Shown: piece after piece, positions 20,752-32,112 of the stretch
Layout of the letters: the number at the start of each line of letters is the position of its first letter
Numbering within the stretch: position 1 is the stretch's first letter
Source of the DNA: Podaxis mareebaensis
Lineage: Eukaryota; Basidiomycota; Agaricomycetes; Agaricales; Agaricaceae
NCBI GenBank assembly: GCA_018524725.1
Contig: JAEUWP010000531.1
Coordinates: 1 to 39,907 of the forward strand
Direction of reading: 5' to 3'
Length of the DNA: 39,907 nt
Position numbers and translations under genes: made by a program
The notes under the pieces: generated by a model
Told to the model about the DNA's origin: nothing
Databases searched by the model: none
The model's input: only the letters and a program-made list of their open reading frames with translations

Positions 20752-22470
20752 ATGGCTGCAGTCCTCGAAAACCCAGCTTTGCCCAGGTCGATTCTCGATA
20801 CAGACCTGTACAAAGTACGCTTACATTCTCCGTTGAATATACGTACCTAAACCCGGCCTTTCAGCTGACGATGCAACAAGCAGTACTGCATCACTTTCGA
20901 GATGTCCAGGCAACATATCGCTTCACAAACCGCAGCAAAAGCACGACCTTCTCGCGCCAGTGCATGGAGAAATTCCGGGCATCCGTATCTCGCTAGTATC
21001 CTCCCGTCTGAGTGATAAGACTAATGCTCATGGATCCTTCGATTAGTCTTCACGGATCTCGTCCTTACCCCAGAGGAGCGAAACTGGTTGGAATCAAAAT
21101 GCCCATACTTTACTAAAGACTACCTCGATTACCTCTCTTTGTACCGTTTCAAGCCTGAACAGGTCTCGATAACATTTGTCCCAAGCTCTGAGGATGGACT
21201 CATAGGCCAGATCGAAATCGAAGCCCGTGGTCCCTGGGTCGAAACCATCCTCTGGGAGGTGCCTCTCATGGCTACTCTCAGCGAAACATACTTCCAAACC
21301 GACAATACCGACTGGAACTATGACGGCCAAGAAGGTGCACTATGCCAAACTCAACTCCGATTCCCATCTGACAAAGCTCTAGAACTTGCATTTGACAAAG
21401 GCAAGGCGTTACTTGGGAGCGGTTGTGCCCTGAGTGAATTTGGTACCAGACGAAGAAGATCCTTTCACACCCAGGATCTCGTCGTCCAAGCGCTCATCCG
21501 TGCATCAAGGGAGAACACCAACCCCCGCGGCCGCTTGAGTGGGACGAGTAATGTAAATCACAGCACTTTCGTCCCTATCGCCGGCTCAAGCGTATCCCAA
21601 GGTCCATTTGGCGCATAAACTCGACCTCACCCCTATCGGGACAATCGCGCAGTGAGGCCACCTCCCTGTTTCTGTCGTGATGCATAGACTAAATACAGCT
21701 CACCTAGTGAATGGTTCATGGGCGTACGTACCCAACCTCTTCCTGCCGTTAATCATATCAACGAATGTTGCAGATTGGAGCACTGCGAGGATACGAGCAC
21801 GTCAATGACACGGCGCTTCAACTCTGGGAGGAAGCTTACCCGAACGCTCCCGCATTGTTCATTGCACTTACAGATACCTTTTCTACCGAGGCATTCTTCA
21901 AGGTATTACCTACCTACACGCTATCCTGCCCATCCTCATGGACACATTTAGGAAGTCGCCCAGAACCCGGAACGTGCTAAGAAATGGACTGGCCTCCGAC
22001 AGGATTCTGGCGACCCATTCGTGTTCGCACCCCGTGTCAAGGACACATACGCCAAGCTGGGGATAGACTCCCGGGAAAAGTTGCTTGTCTATTCCGACGC
22101 TCTGAACGTCGAGAAAGCTCTGAAAATCAAACAACAATGCGATGAACTCGGATTTGAAAAAGGTCCGTTGCTTCTGCACCTATATTCACTCCAAGTCTGA
22201 GGTGACTCAGTATCCTTCGGGATCGGAACATTTCTCACCAATGATTTCCATACCCTTTCGAGTGGGCTCACGGAAAAGAGCAAGGCGCTCAACATTGTCA
22301 TGAAACTTGCCACCGTAAACGGCCAGCCCTGCGTCAAGATCAGCGACGACCTGACCAAGGCAAGTCCTGCGCTTCTATTGTGCACCCGAGACCTAACAGC
22401 TCTACCTCAGAATACAGGAGACAAAGAGGTTGTGGCGCATGTAAAGCGAGTATTTGACCTGCACGAGTAA
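20752..22470 (+). CDS. NPT1: Nicotinate phosphoribosyltransferase (9 exons)
   Basis: First step of the Preiss-Handler NAD salvage route: nicotinate plus PRPP gives nicotinate mononucleotide. Exons 20752-20814, 20865-20991, 21047-21552, 21602-21651, 21708-21723, 21774-21902, 21952-22162, 22211-22359, 22411-22470, about 436 aa. Conserved blocks: SILDTDLYKLTMQQAV, YRFTNR, ECP-like SKCPYF, WEVPLMATLSE, EFGTRRRRSFHTQD, GTSNVHLAHK, LRQDSGDP, VYSDALN and GIGTFLTND. Exon 5 is only 16 nt. The last intron starts GCAAGT (22360). Intron 2 keeps frame only with a GC donor at 20992 (GCTAGT); the nearby GT sites break the frame, so that junction is the least certain. ZNF830-like follows 101 bp downstream on the same strand. 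Confidence 0.94.
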
Positions 22471-22571
22471 AGTTACAAGCATAAGTAGTTTGTATATCAA
22501 TGGGCAGTCACATGATATCAACTGAGCGGAGAGCAAACACTGAATACTAAATCATTAGTTGACCTCAAGCC

Positions 22572-23435
22572 ATGGCAGATGCACGCGCCCTCCTACGCGC
22601 CAAACGCCAAGAAGCCCGCATCTCTCATCCTCTCGCATCTTACAACTCCGCAGGCCAGCTCAGATGTATTATCTGTGGCATCCTCGTCAAATTTGCCTCT
22701 GCGTGGGAAGGTCACCTAGGCAGTAAAGCGCACCGAACGAACGTGGCGCGGGTTAAGGAAGAAGAACGATTACGGGAAGAAGCGCGAGCGAAGGGGGAAG
22801 CAGCGGAGGAGGAACGGCGTAGAAAGGCCGCCATGGAGGAAGAAGAGCAGGCGCAAGTTTCAGGCAATAAACGCAAGGCAGGTGATAATGATGACGAAGA
22901 CTCGGATTCAACGTCGGCATCAAAAAAGCAGAGGCTGGATACCCAAGGTGGCTTTCCTGCTGATTTCTTCTCGGATCCCACACGGGCACCAGTGCTTGCA
23001 GGCGATTCAGATGATGAAGACAAAGAGGAGACTCAGGAACCTGCGGCACCTACTCAACCACGGTCTGCGATAGATCTGGAATACGAACGGTTCCAGAAGG
23101 AACTCCTCGAAGCACCAGACTTCCGAGAAACGTATGAACGAGCTACGGTGGTTGCTGAGCCCGTGCTTGCATCGGAAGTACCTGAAGGTTTTCCCACTCC
23201 TACAGGCGGCGCAGAGGCACCAGTGGAAGAAAAGCCTGAATTGACAGAGGAAGAGAAAAGACAGCAGAAGGATATTGAGGAGAAGGAGCTCATTATGGAT
23301 CGACTGCTGGAAGAGGAACGGGCTCAGGAAGAGGCGGATATGAAGGTGCAGATGATGAAGAATAGATTGGAGGCATTTAAAAAACAGAGGGAAGCAGCGC
23401 GTGCGGCCAAAGCAGCGAAGAAAGCATCATGGTAA
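22572..23435 (+). CDS. ZNF830/CCDC16-like C2H2 zinc-finger protein
   Basis: Single-exon 287-aa protein. One U1-like C2H2 finger near the N-terminus (CIICGILVKFASAWEGHLGSKAH, residues about 32-54) is followed by a highly charged coiled-coil region rich in Glu/Lys/Arg. Next come a bipartite basic stretch (KRKAGD ... SKKQR), a conserved AIDLEYERFQKELLEA block and a C-terminal helix (MKNRLEAFKKQREAA). This order matches ZNF830/OMCG1, a spliceosome-associated protein needed for genome stability in animals. A fungal role in splicing is inference. It ends 56 bp from the COX10 stop, tail to tail. Confidence 0.85.
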   Translation: MADARALLRAKRQEARISHPLASYNSAGQLRCIICGILVKFASAWEGHLGSKAHRTNVARVKEEERLREEARAKGEAAEEERRRKAAMEEEEQAQVSGNKRKAGDNDDEDSDSTSASKKQRLDTQGGFPADFFSDPTRAPVLAGDSDDEDKEETQEPAAPTQPRSAIDLEYERFQKELLEAPDFRETYERATVVAEPVLASEVPEGFPTPTGGAEAPVEEKPELTEEEKRQQKDIEEKELIMDRLLEEERAQEEADMKVQMMKNRLEAFKKQREAARAAKAAKKASW

Positions 23436-23491
23436 GTCATTCTCTCGGACTAAGCTACTCGAGGGGATGATACATAAATTATGCCTAGATG

Positions 23492-24655
23492 TTATGCTTC
23501 GACTGGTTTGGCCTCCTTCTCTTGCTCCGATAGACCAATCCATTTCAACCAGTCCATCCCTTGCTTGTGGAACATCATGAGACCCAACATGACAGGGAGA
23601 TACCACAGACTGTGTTGGAATACAACCCTTGCCCGCTTTTCACCGCCATGTCGCCACCATTTCCATGCGGCTCTAAGGCAGATAAGATTAGGGGGAAGAG
23701 TGGTGAGAGCAAAGGCCCAGCTGGTGAGGCCAGACAGTGGGACAAGGATAGAACAAATTGGGACAAGGAGGGCGGCATGTCGGAGAGAGACGAGTGCGTT
23801 TTTGGCGGGGTCGAGGATAGATAGCATGCGATATCCAGCTTGTGCATACGAACCGCGGACAATATAAGAGAGTGAATTGAAATGAGGGAATTGCCAGCTG
23901 AATAGCAGCATGAAAAACGCAATGGGCGCGAGAGGGTTGTCGATCATGGAAAGGTCTAGGGTCGGGAGGCCTGATGAAAGGAAGTTGGGGAGGAAGAGAT
24001 GCGCAGGATAATCTACGCTGGGCCATAGCTTGCCTCCACAGGCGGTCCAGCCCATAAGTGGGGGGACAGCGCCAACGACGGCACCGACCCAGGTATTCCA
24101 TATTGAACGACGCTTCATCCATGTGTATGCGCCGGCATAGAGGGCGATATTTGCGGCGCCAAGAATGGCAGTGGTGGGATTGACCATTGTCCAGAGTAGA
24201 GCGGGGCCAGCTATGCCCGTGGCTACCGCAAAGCCCGTAGCATGTGTAGGAGAAATGGCCCTGCGACAGAGGGGACGATTCCGTGTCCTCGCCATCTGGG
24301 CATCAAAAGGGACTTCTTGAAGCTGGTTGAGTGAGTTGGCTGAGGCGGAGCAGAGGGCTGTGCCGACGGCGGTGGAGAGCAGTATGGGCACTGTGGTAGG
24401 CAGGGGCGACAATGCGACGCCAGACATTGCGGTAAGAACGTTGAGGACAGTGAGACGAGACTTGGAAAGCTCTAGGTAGACATTGACGAGGCGACGGGGT
24501 GTCAGAGCGTCAACCTTTTTATACGCAGAAATTGGGAGAGAAATGTTGGGATTATTGAGGAGTTTTCTGTCGAGCCATTGCGTGTTGTGGAAGAAGAAGG
24601 AAGAAAAAACGGCGGTCGTTCTGCGCGGGGCAGCGGCTCTGGCAATGGCGAGCAT
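23492..24655 (-). CDS. COX10: Protoheme IX farnesyltransferase (heme O synthase)
   Basis: Transfers farnesyl to heme B to make heme O, precursor of heme A in cytochrome c oxidase; an inner-membrane mitochondrial UbiA-family protein. Intronless, 387 aa. The N-terminus is basic and acid-free (MLAIARAAAPRRTT), as for a presequence, and extends into ELSKSRLTVLNVLTAMSGV, the first helix. The prenyl-binding motif DAQMARTRNRPL is intact, as are RRSIWNTWVGAVVGAVPPLMGW and the second motif region SWQFPHFNSLSY. Multiple hydrophobic helices follow. It ends in a short hydrophilic tail (SEQEKEAKPVEA). Divergent from U1-70K with 109 bp between starts. Confidence 0.96.
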   Translation of the reverse strand: MLAIARAAAPRRTTAVFSSFFFHNTQWLDRKLLNNPNISLPISAYKKVDALTPRRLVNVYLELSKSRLTVLNVLTAMSGVALSPLPTTVPILLSTAVGTALCSASANSLNQLQEVPFDAQMARTRNRPLCRRAISPTHATGFAVATGIAGPALLWTMVNPTTAILGAANIALYAGAYTWMKRRSIWNTWVGAVVGAVPPLMGWTACGGKLWPSVDYPAHLFLPNFLSSGLPTLDLSMIDNPLAPIAFFMLLFSWQFPHFNSLSYIVRGSYAQAGYRMLSILDPAKNALVSLRHAALLVPICSILVPLSGLTSWAFALTTLPPNLICLRAAWKWWRHGGEKRARVVFQHSLWYLPVMLGLMMFHKQGMDWLKWIGLSEQEKEAKPVEA

Positions 24656-24764
24656 GGATGGAGGAAATGCTCGGTATTTATTTATTTATTTATTTACGGG
24701 GATAAGGGGGAAGATTCCCACGGGAGAGTTTACTCTGGCGGTGCGCCCACAGCCATTCTCTACA
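24656..24764. promoter_or_regulatory. Shared COX10/U1-70K promoter with a TTTA microsatellite
   Basis: 109 bp between divergent starts. A pure tetranucleotide run occupies 24675-24696 (five TTTA units). Such runs exclude nucleosomes and vary in length between strains; both effects here are inference. Confidence 0.5.
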
Positions 24765-26143
24765 ATGCCCGGCACTCATCTCCTACCCCCAAATCTCCTC
24801 AAGCTCTTTGCTCCCCGCCCACCCCTCCCTTACTCTCGCCCCGTCGACAGGGACATCGACCGGGTTCGCAAAAAGGATGTAGACGGCGTTGGACCAATCC
24901 TGGCCAGGCTCAAGGAGGAAACAACAAACAACCTCTTCAATGCCGCAAATTCAGACTCAATGGACACCATGGAGGAGGGCGAGGAGCCTGTCTTCACTCA
25001 CGCAGAGGAAGTCAAGCGCCAGATACGCAGAGAGCAGCGCAAGGCCAGGAAGGAGGAAGAGTTCAAGAAAGCCAAGGAGAACTGTTCGTCCAGCCCCAAT
25101 ACCGTACATCAACTATGACTCATCCCTTCTACAGATAAGCCTGCAGATGATCCAGAAGCCATTGGGGACCCATATAAAACACTCTTTATTTCTCGACTAG
25201 TACGTCCCCCCATCGTTCTGTTCATGCCTTCTTTTGACCTTTATCCAACAGCATAAAAGTGCGACTGAAACGGACCTCCGACGCGAATTTGAAGGATACG
25301 GAACCATTGAACGTGTTAGGATAGTCCGCGACAAAAAAGGGCGGAGTAGAGGTTACGCTTTTATCGTTTATGAACGCGAACGTGACATGAAGGGTATTCT
25401 TCCCTGTTTTTTTTTTTTTCTTCTGACTAGTGTTAACCATGTTCACTTTTCAGCTGCTTATAAAGAATCCGACGGTCTCCATATCATGGGCAAACGGATT
25501 CTCGTCGATGTCGAACGAGGTCGTACTGTGAGAGGATGGAAGCCCAGACGACTTGGTGGTGGCCTCGGCGGCAGGCCCAAAAAAGTGGAACCCGCTCCCC
25601 TTCCTCCTCGTGGGGGCGGCGGTGGTTTCCGCGGCGGCTTTGGTGGCCGCAGTGGTGGCTTCGGAGACAGGGGTGGTTTCCGAGGTCGCGGAGGCTATGG
25701 AGGTGGACGCGGTGGAGGCTTTGGCGGCGGCGATCGCGGTTATGGAGATCGCGGAGGCGGAGGATTCGGCGGTGACCGTGGTGGAGGCATGAGAGGCGGC
25801 TACGGTGGTGGTGGTGGCGGTGGCGATTTCAGAGGCGGAGGTTTCAGAGGACGCGACGAGTTTGGAGGCGGGGGTGGAGGTGGCTTCAGGTACAATTTTC
25901 ATTTCGTGTTCGTTCCTGTGACTCATTGTACTAACACATTTTAGGGGCGGGCGTGGTGGTGGGATTGGATATCATGGCGGAGGCTTTCACGACAACCCGA
26001 ACGGATACGGGCCACCGAGTGGTCCAGGAGGTATGTCTGGTGGTGGCGGAGGCGGTTACGGAGGTGGTGGTTATCGCTCAGACCTCAAGCGGGAAGGTCC
26101 AGGAGGGTATGATGATAGAGAATCTAAACGACCCAGGTATTAG
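24765..26143 (+). CDS. SNRNP70: U1 small nuclear ribonucleoprotein 70 kDa
   Basis: Binds stem-loop I of U1 snRNA and helps recognise 5' splice sites. Exons 24765-25083, 25135-25199, 25252-25393, 25454-25889, 25945-26143, 386 aa. The N-terminal U1-70K domain ([18 protein letters not shown] ... [20 protein letters not shown]) leads to [11 protein letters not shown] (RNP2) and [12 protein letters not shown] (RNP1) of the RRM. Then comes the family tail [26 protein letters not shown]. The C-terminus is a long Gly/Arg (RGG) domain instead of the RS/RE-rich tail of animals. It ends KRPRY at TAG 26141-26143; a donor-like AGGTAT overlaps that end, so a further exon is possible but not needed. Intron 3 carries a 13-T run. 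Confidence 0.95.
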
Positions 26144-27587
26144 CTTGCCATTTGGCGACAGAGGTATCCCTTTCTTCTTGCTGTCCCCAAGCTTTGACAG
26201 GGCGTCCAGTGATGTCTTCGACCGCTTCTCGTGGACAATTGGTTTTGTGCAAGTATGCGCTTCCTTATTTTTGTGTTTGATTTTATGCTCCTGTTGTGTG
26301 CGTAAGTATATCCTACACTCTGGGGGGTCACCCTTTGGTATCTAGGTCTTGCATCGAGTGAGTAAGTATACCATGGTAAACACAATTTTCGAAGTCACTA
26401 GCTTTACAAGCGAGTTTATGTTACGCATGCGGAATGTACTCGAGGCAGAAATGTTCTTCCGGTTTCACATCGGCCCAATACCGTCCAACTACTTATTTAG
26501 GTTGGACGATGCTGATATCCAACTGACATCCGACCATCGCCTCCGCGGTGGAAATTTACTTCAATCGCGAATCAATGCCCTGCATATCTCCCCCGGATGT
26601 ATTACATGTACGACATTCAAGAAGCAGTATATCCGTCGAGGGTGCGGCCTGTAAGCGCCCATCCCAGATTGTTGTTTGTAGACGACGCAAACATACAAAA
26701 CACACCTGGTTTGAAAGGATTTGACATTTTGGAGTAAACGTAAACAGAACAATGACAGAATGGCAAGTATAAAGTTGAAAATTAGACAGAGAACAGCCAT
26801 TCAGTTGAATGTATGTTCACGTGTTGGAGATATTGGAAATACAGGGCAGAGAGTGCATCTAGGTAAGGTTAGCTTGTTATTGGACACTGCGTATCCCTGA
26901 CTTTGGCCTTGCTTTGCCACTACCACTGCTCCACCAATGCTCCATATGGCTTTCCATTAAGACCACTTTGCTTCGTATAAGCAGGCATAAGCTCATCTGG
27001 TACTGCCCAATTTGACGTCTCAGAAATCCCAGTAAATCCTACACAACCTAGGGGAAAAGCCATACTCCGTCCAATGACGTTGAAGTACCTGACCTCTGGT
27101 GATTGCTGTTGGTTCGGGTGGCAACCCAGTCACTTTGGATTGCCAAGTGCGACACGCTAAATGTCCGCCGCGGGGCACCTTCGCTGCAATCCCGAAACTT
27201 GCTTGTGCTTCATGAAACGGCCCTGCATGCTGTCTGGGTGGCCTATTCGACCTCTGAGGTGCCGGCTCTACATCTCGTGCTCGAGAATACTGGGGTGTTC
27301 ACTTCATCATCTATCCAACCGCGTTCCTAGATTGGATCGTCATTGGACCCATCCAGTACTACGTATTGAGGGTGAGACCCTTTCGGACGTCTCCATGTTT
27401 TTCGGGCCTCAGGCCTTCCCAGACACACCCCGGCTGCATTCCATGTCCGCTTTGGTTTTCCGAGTGTCTCTTCCTCCCTCTTTTGTCCCCTCATCGAACC
27501 TGGTCACTCATTTTTCTCCCCTCTATATGTGAGTCCAAACTTTCTTAATCTTCATGACTCAGCTAAGCAAGATTCACCTTTCCAGTA
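26144..27587. other. Long intergenic region upstream of the homeobox gene
   Basis: The U1-70K 3' UTR occupies the start. A CACGTG hexamer lies at 26818-26823. The last 100 bp before 27588 are pyrimidine-rich, and TTTCCAG just before the ATG looks like an acceptor of a 5' UTR intron. Apart from the small minus-strand ORF described separately, nothing coding is convincing. Long upstream regions are common for developmental regulators. Confidence 0.4.
26920..27129 (-). other. Small minus-strand ORF, possible terminal exon
   Basis: A 69-codon open stretch ending at TAG 26920-26922 with protein-like composition: VRYFNVIGRSMAFPLG, then CVGFTGISETSNWAVPDELM and ending GKPYGALVEQW. No ATG precedes the first residues, so it would be a last exon or start at the internal Met. 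I do not recognise it and found no convincing upstream exon. Chance is possible. Confidence 0.25.
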
Positions 27588-28985
27588 ATGTCCAATTTGA
27601 TAGATAACCCATATCCCGTATCTTTAGCGCCAACACTCGAGCCATTACTCCCCACTAGTAGTTCCTCGTCTCAGAGCCAGGCATATCAATCAGGAGCCCG
27701 AGAGCAAGGTGCACCGAAGAAGAAACGGTCGCGAATCACGAAAGAGCAGCTTGCCCACCTTGAGCGCCTTTTCGCGGTGGACTGTAGCCCTACAGCCGCC
27801 CGAAGACGGGAGATTAGCTTGCAGATGGCAGTCCCGGAGAGACAAATTCAAATTTGGTTCCAGAATCGGTGCGACGGCGAGCCCATTTCACACTAGGCTT
27901 TGGATATTGATATATTTCAGACGTGCTAAGGCGAGGAATAACGGTGAAAGGAACAAGACTCGTCCGCGGGTCACCTCCCCTCTCGGACATCCTCCGGAAC
28001 TTAGCCAAGCCATCCAGACGAAACTCGCCGCCTTCATACAAGAGGATGACCGTGAGTGTTCGTCTGACGCCGTGCTTGCCCTCTTGCCTGATACACCGTA
28101 GCAGCAATATTCATCATTCCGTGTACCAGTCTTACAATTGGTCGATGGAATCGAGTTAACTATGACAGCCAACAGGACCTCTTGGCTTGGGTATGCGAGA
28201 AGAAGAGATGCTTAACGTGGTTCGTGCGCTCCAAGGAATACGGCTTCAAAATGCAAGTGCCACTCGACTATGTGGCAGAATTGGAGTTCACCAATGCGAA
28301 CCCTGGCCAAGGCTTCCTTACCGTTGATCTTTCTCGACCTCCAGAATTCTTTCTGAGGGCTATCCAGCCGAAGGACGATGGCGTATCCTCCGGCTGGAGG
28401 CTATGCAACGACTGGACAGAAGACAAAGAAGCCAGTCGGATTATGCGCCACGTGCTTGGAGGGGCTGCGCTACCCCTTGCATACATTGTTGATTATATCA
28501 AGAGCCATACAGCCACTACTCAGGCTGCTCCAGCCCACCCGCAATGCACCTCTTACCCTGCAAATAAATCCTGGCCATCAACTGTGCCCACCCCTTCACG
28601 CTCGCCTCCAAACACTAGCTACAGTTGCTATGCCCCTACTGAACGCCAGTCGATGCCTCTTGGATGGAACTCAACGTCGCCTACACAATACCCCATGGGC
28701 TTCAAACCACCACTTGGCGCTTATCAGAACCACATCTCCCCAACCCCGGAGGCGCTGGGCTTGAACGGGCTGGCTGGATGCCCTGATTCCCAGCTATGCC
28801 ATGATTTAACGGGGTTCACAGCTGTCGACACGTTGAGCAACGCATCTCCGAACCACCTTAGCTCACTCCTTGTCCCTCTGAAACCATCGTACCCTTACCC
28901 CCAGACTCCTAGTACCGAGTGTCATACCTCTCATTCATTACCTGGCCTCTCAGAACTTTTCGTGCCAGTAAAGAACTTTCAATGA
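27588..28985 (+). CDS. hom2: Hom2-like homeobox transcription factor
   Basis: Exons 27588-27868, 27921-28051 and 28102-28985, 431 aa. A canonical 60-residue homeodomain (about 44-103) shows KKKRSRITKEQLAHLERLF, SPTAARRREIS, then IQIWFQNRRAKAR, whose RR codons are split by intron 1. Exon 3 carries the second conserved block of the basidiomycete Hom2 family: IFIIPCTSLTIGRWNRV, LLAWVCEKKRCLTWFV, GYGFKMQVPLDYV, DWTEDKEASRIMRHVL. The remaining 170 residues are Pro/Ser/Thr-rich. Hom2 of Schizophyllum commune is required for dikaryon development and mushroom initiation; orthology here is inferred from these two domains. Intron 2 ends in a tandem acceptor TAGCAG, so an alanine may be optional. Confidence 0.85.
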
Positions 28986-29888
28986 AACCTTAGTACAGTC
29001 CCAGTTGAACCTACCTTTATTGTTGTCATTCCTATCTCGTTCTCTTGCACCCAGACGATTCTTAGCCAAAGACCCTTATTTTTAGTCTTCCCTATAATCC
29101 GGTCATAGTAATCACTCTTTATTAATGTTAATGAACGTGTTCCTAGTTTTGTGTCGGCAGTGGGATCACGATATGCGGCATTCGAGACTCCGAGATTGAT
29201 ACGCCGGAAGGGACTAGAATATGTCTGCAGAGGCACCCCGTTCTTTGTTCAGTTTTGCGATGTATGTTTTGCTTACAATGTTGACTGCAATGAACTCAGC
29301 GCTCCAGAATTCAAATCAAACAGGAGCCAACGACTCACATGCATCCATATACCTGTCAAGACAGCGACTCAGACATGTCTCGAATCGCTGCGTCAACACA
29401 AAGCCGTTCTTCCCGAGGAAAGATGAACACTACCTGTTCTGCATTCGACAACGAGGACCCCGGTTTAGGAACACATTTGGCAAAACACTTTTCGTTCGTT
29501 TTCTAGAACGTGAGGAAAATATTAGCCCCGACAATGCTTCGAAAAGTCGGAGAACCCCGCTCACGTTGATCAACTCCTGTGCTTGGACCAAAGCAAGCTC
29601 GGTCTTGATTTGGTTCATAATTTGCTCTTTCCGAGCAGTCATGTCTGAGGCCGAAGATTGTGAGTAGTTTGTACTTCAGCATTAGTGTCGCTACGAACCT
29701 GTTTGGGGAGCTGAGCTGGACTTGAGAAAGTCTGCCATGGTTGTGGAAATGACGCGAAGACACGAAGACACGCTCAAAGTTGGGAGATCCAAATACGGTA
29801 ACTGCCGAAAAAGGAAAGGATCATTGTGTAATATTGCAATAATTCCAATATTCATTACTTCTGATCTCCTTCATTTCATTTCTTACGA
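28986..29888. other. Gap between hom2 and JJJ1
   Basis: No recognisable coding sequence. Short ORFs on both strands have random composition. Contains the hom2 3' UTR (AT-rich to about 29140) and the JJJ1 promoter. Confidence 0.4.
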
Positions 29889-31954
29889 ATGGGTGCTAGA
29901 GAGTCAAGAGCTGCCCATGACGGTGCAGACTCCGTGGATACACCGATTGACTACTACCAGCTCCTAGAAGTTGAGGAGACGGCAACCCAGGACGAGATTA
30001 GAGTGAGCGTTACGGTTCTTCTCTACCTAGCTAATAGTACTGACTCATTACCTACCGTGAAGCGTTCATTTCGTAGGCTTGCCCTCTTGCACCATCCAGA
30101 TAAGAATCACGGAAACGTGGAAGAAGCTACAAAGCGATTTGCAGCGATCCAACAAGCCTACGAGGTACATTATTTTTTGCATATCCTGCAATGACAGTCC
30201 GCCGAGTCACATACAATCCCCCTAGGTTCTGAGTGATGAGCAAGTGAGCTACGCAGCAGACTCCTTGCACACAACCATCTAATACAGCCACAAGTAGGAA
30301 CGAGCCTGGTACGACTCTCACAAAGCCTCCCTAGTCCCCGAACCCGATGCGGAAACTGTCTTTGAGGACGTCAAAAGAGGTGCACCGCCATCACGCACCC
30401 GGGATCGTGGTCTAACAGAGAGGCACCTGGAGCGCTTCTTTGACCCAACCATCTGGAAGGATTTTGGGGATGGACCTGATGTACGATTGCCTCCAGTCCT
30501 TTCATGAGCATGCGCTGATCCTTATATAGAGTTTCTTCACGATCTACCGCAACCTTTTCTCCAGAATCCAATCGGAGGAGGCCCTCATTTCTGGCTCCGC
30601 CGAATATCCTTCATTTGGTTACTCAACATGGACGTGGACATCCCCAAGCAAAGACAAAGGTGCTGAAGCAGCGAAACACTTCTATGCGGTTTGGCTCAAC
30701 TTTAGCACCGAGAAGGATTTTGCATGGTCAGATAAATGGAATCTCTCAGAAGCGCCAGATCGTCGCGTGCGCAGGTGAGTAGATACAAAACCATCACATA
30801 CTGCTTTTTGCCAACCTTCTACTAGGCTGATGGAGAAGGATAACAAGAAAGCTCGAGATGATTCCCGCAAAAGTTACAACGAGACTGTGAGGGTAAGCAC
30901 ATGTCGTAGCTCATTGCTTTCATTGCGGAGCTGATACTTCCCCAAGGCACTTGTTAAATTCGTTCGTAAACGTGATCCCCGCTACAAAGCCCATCTCGCC
31001 CAGCAAGCCGAAGCAAGTCAAACCAAGTCAACCTCCAACGACTACAAACAGGACACTGCTGCTGCTGCCCTCCGACGAGCACAAGCATCCGAAACCTACG
31101 TCGATCAAGACTGGCAAAAAGTGGACACTCGGCACCTCCATGTGGATCTTGAATGGGCTGTTGCGGAAGGTGGGGATGAAGAAGAATGGGAGTGTGTCGT
31201 GTGTAATAAGACGTTCAGGAGTGAAGCCGCTTGGGATAGTCATGAACGGAGTAAGAAGCATTTGAAGGAGGTTGAACGGTTGCAAAGGCAGATGCAAGAG
31301 GAGGATGAGGCTTTAGGCTTGGAAGCCGAGGATCCTGGCCTACCGGAAGACGAAGCAGTAGAAGAAGAAATCAAAATAACAGCCAAAGAAAATGTGGCTG
31401 TCGTTGACGATGCGTCGGAACCTCCCCTGTCGCCCTCTCCATCTTCCAAATCGAACATAGATAATCCTGAAATATCAGAAGGTGTCAGCGAACTGCCCAC
31501 ACGGGACGTGTCACCTCAACCTGAACACAGGAAGACGAAGAAACGCGACAAGAAGAACGGTCTTGAACCCATGTCGAAAACAGAGCGGCGAGCTCTACGG
31601 CGAAATCAACAAGTTGACTCAGACGAGGATGGACCCGTGCTCGATGGCGGTGACCAACCAAAAGAAGGAGAGGCATCTGTTCAGATGCCAGAGCTTTCCA
31701 AGAGGGATAAACGGCGAGCAAGGCAAGCGAAGAAGGCAGAGTCTGCAGCTACAGCAAATAAAGAGGCATGTCTTATTCCTAGATATAGGTGGAAACCTGC
31801 TCACAACGGTTCAAACTAGATCAATTGCAATGTCTGCAACGAGACTTTCCCGAGTAAAACCAAGCTCTTTGCTCATATAAACGAAACTGGGCATGCCCTG
31901 GCAGCTCCGGCGGAGGGCGGCCAGAAAACTCGCCATAAGGGAAAGAAGAAATAG
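29889..31954 (+). CDS. JJJ1: J-domain and zinc-finger protein JJJ1/DNAJC21
   Basis: Cytosolic ribosome-associated co-chaperone; in yeast Jjj1 releases and recycles Arx1 from pre-60S subunits together with Rei1. Exons 29889-30002, 30063-30164, 30226-30243, 30298-30480, 30530-30774, 30826-30892, 30947-31765, 31820-31954, 560 aa. The J domain has the HPD motif (LLHHPDKNHG). The Zuo1-like block follows (YSTWTW, HFYAVWLNFSTEKDFAW, RRLMEKDNKKARDD, FVRKRDPRYKAH). Two C2H2 fingers: CVVCNKTFRSEAAWDSHERS and, at the C-terminus, CNVCNETFPSKTKLFAHI. The tail is Lys-rich. Exon 3 has only 18 nt. The last intron has a GC donor (GCATGT at 31766). Tail to tail with PRP18 (158 bp). Confidence 0.95.
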
Positions 31955-32112
31955 GGGAGCAATGCCCTTTGCCAGCTGACGCTTTCCAACATACCACGCA
32001 GTCTATTAGTTGCACAAGGATATCGGTATGCCCATTAAAGATAACATTACAGAGTCGGTATAATACAAAGTATCACGAGTCAAATGACTTGCAGAAACAG
32101 GGCTATCCCATG

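Noticed and set aside
20985..21046. GT-AG intron from 20985 in NPT1
   Set aside because: Both nearby GT donors (20985, 20996) shift the frame of the well-conserved next exon; the GC donor at 20992 keeps it.
25450..25926. 158-codon Ala/Ser/Thr-rich minus-strand ORF
   Set aside because: It is the mirror of the Gly/Arg-rich tail of U1-70K; repeated GGT/GGC codons create long open antisense frames.
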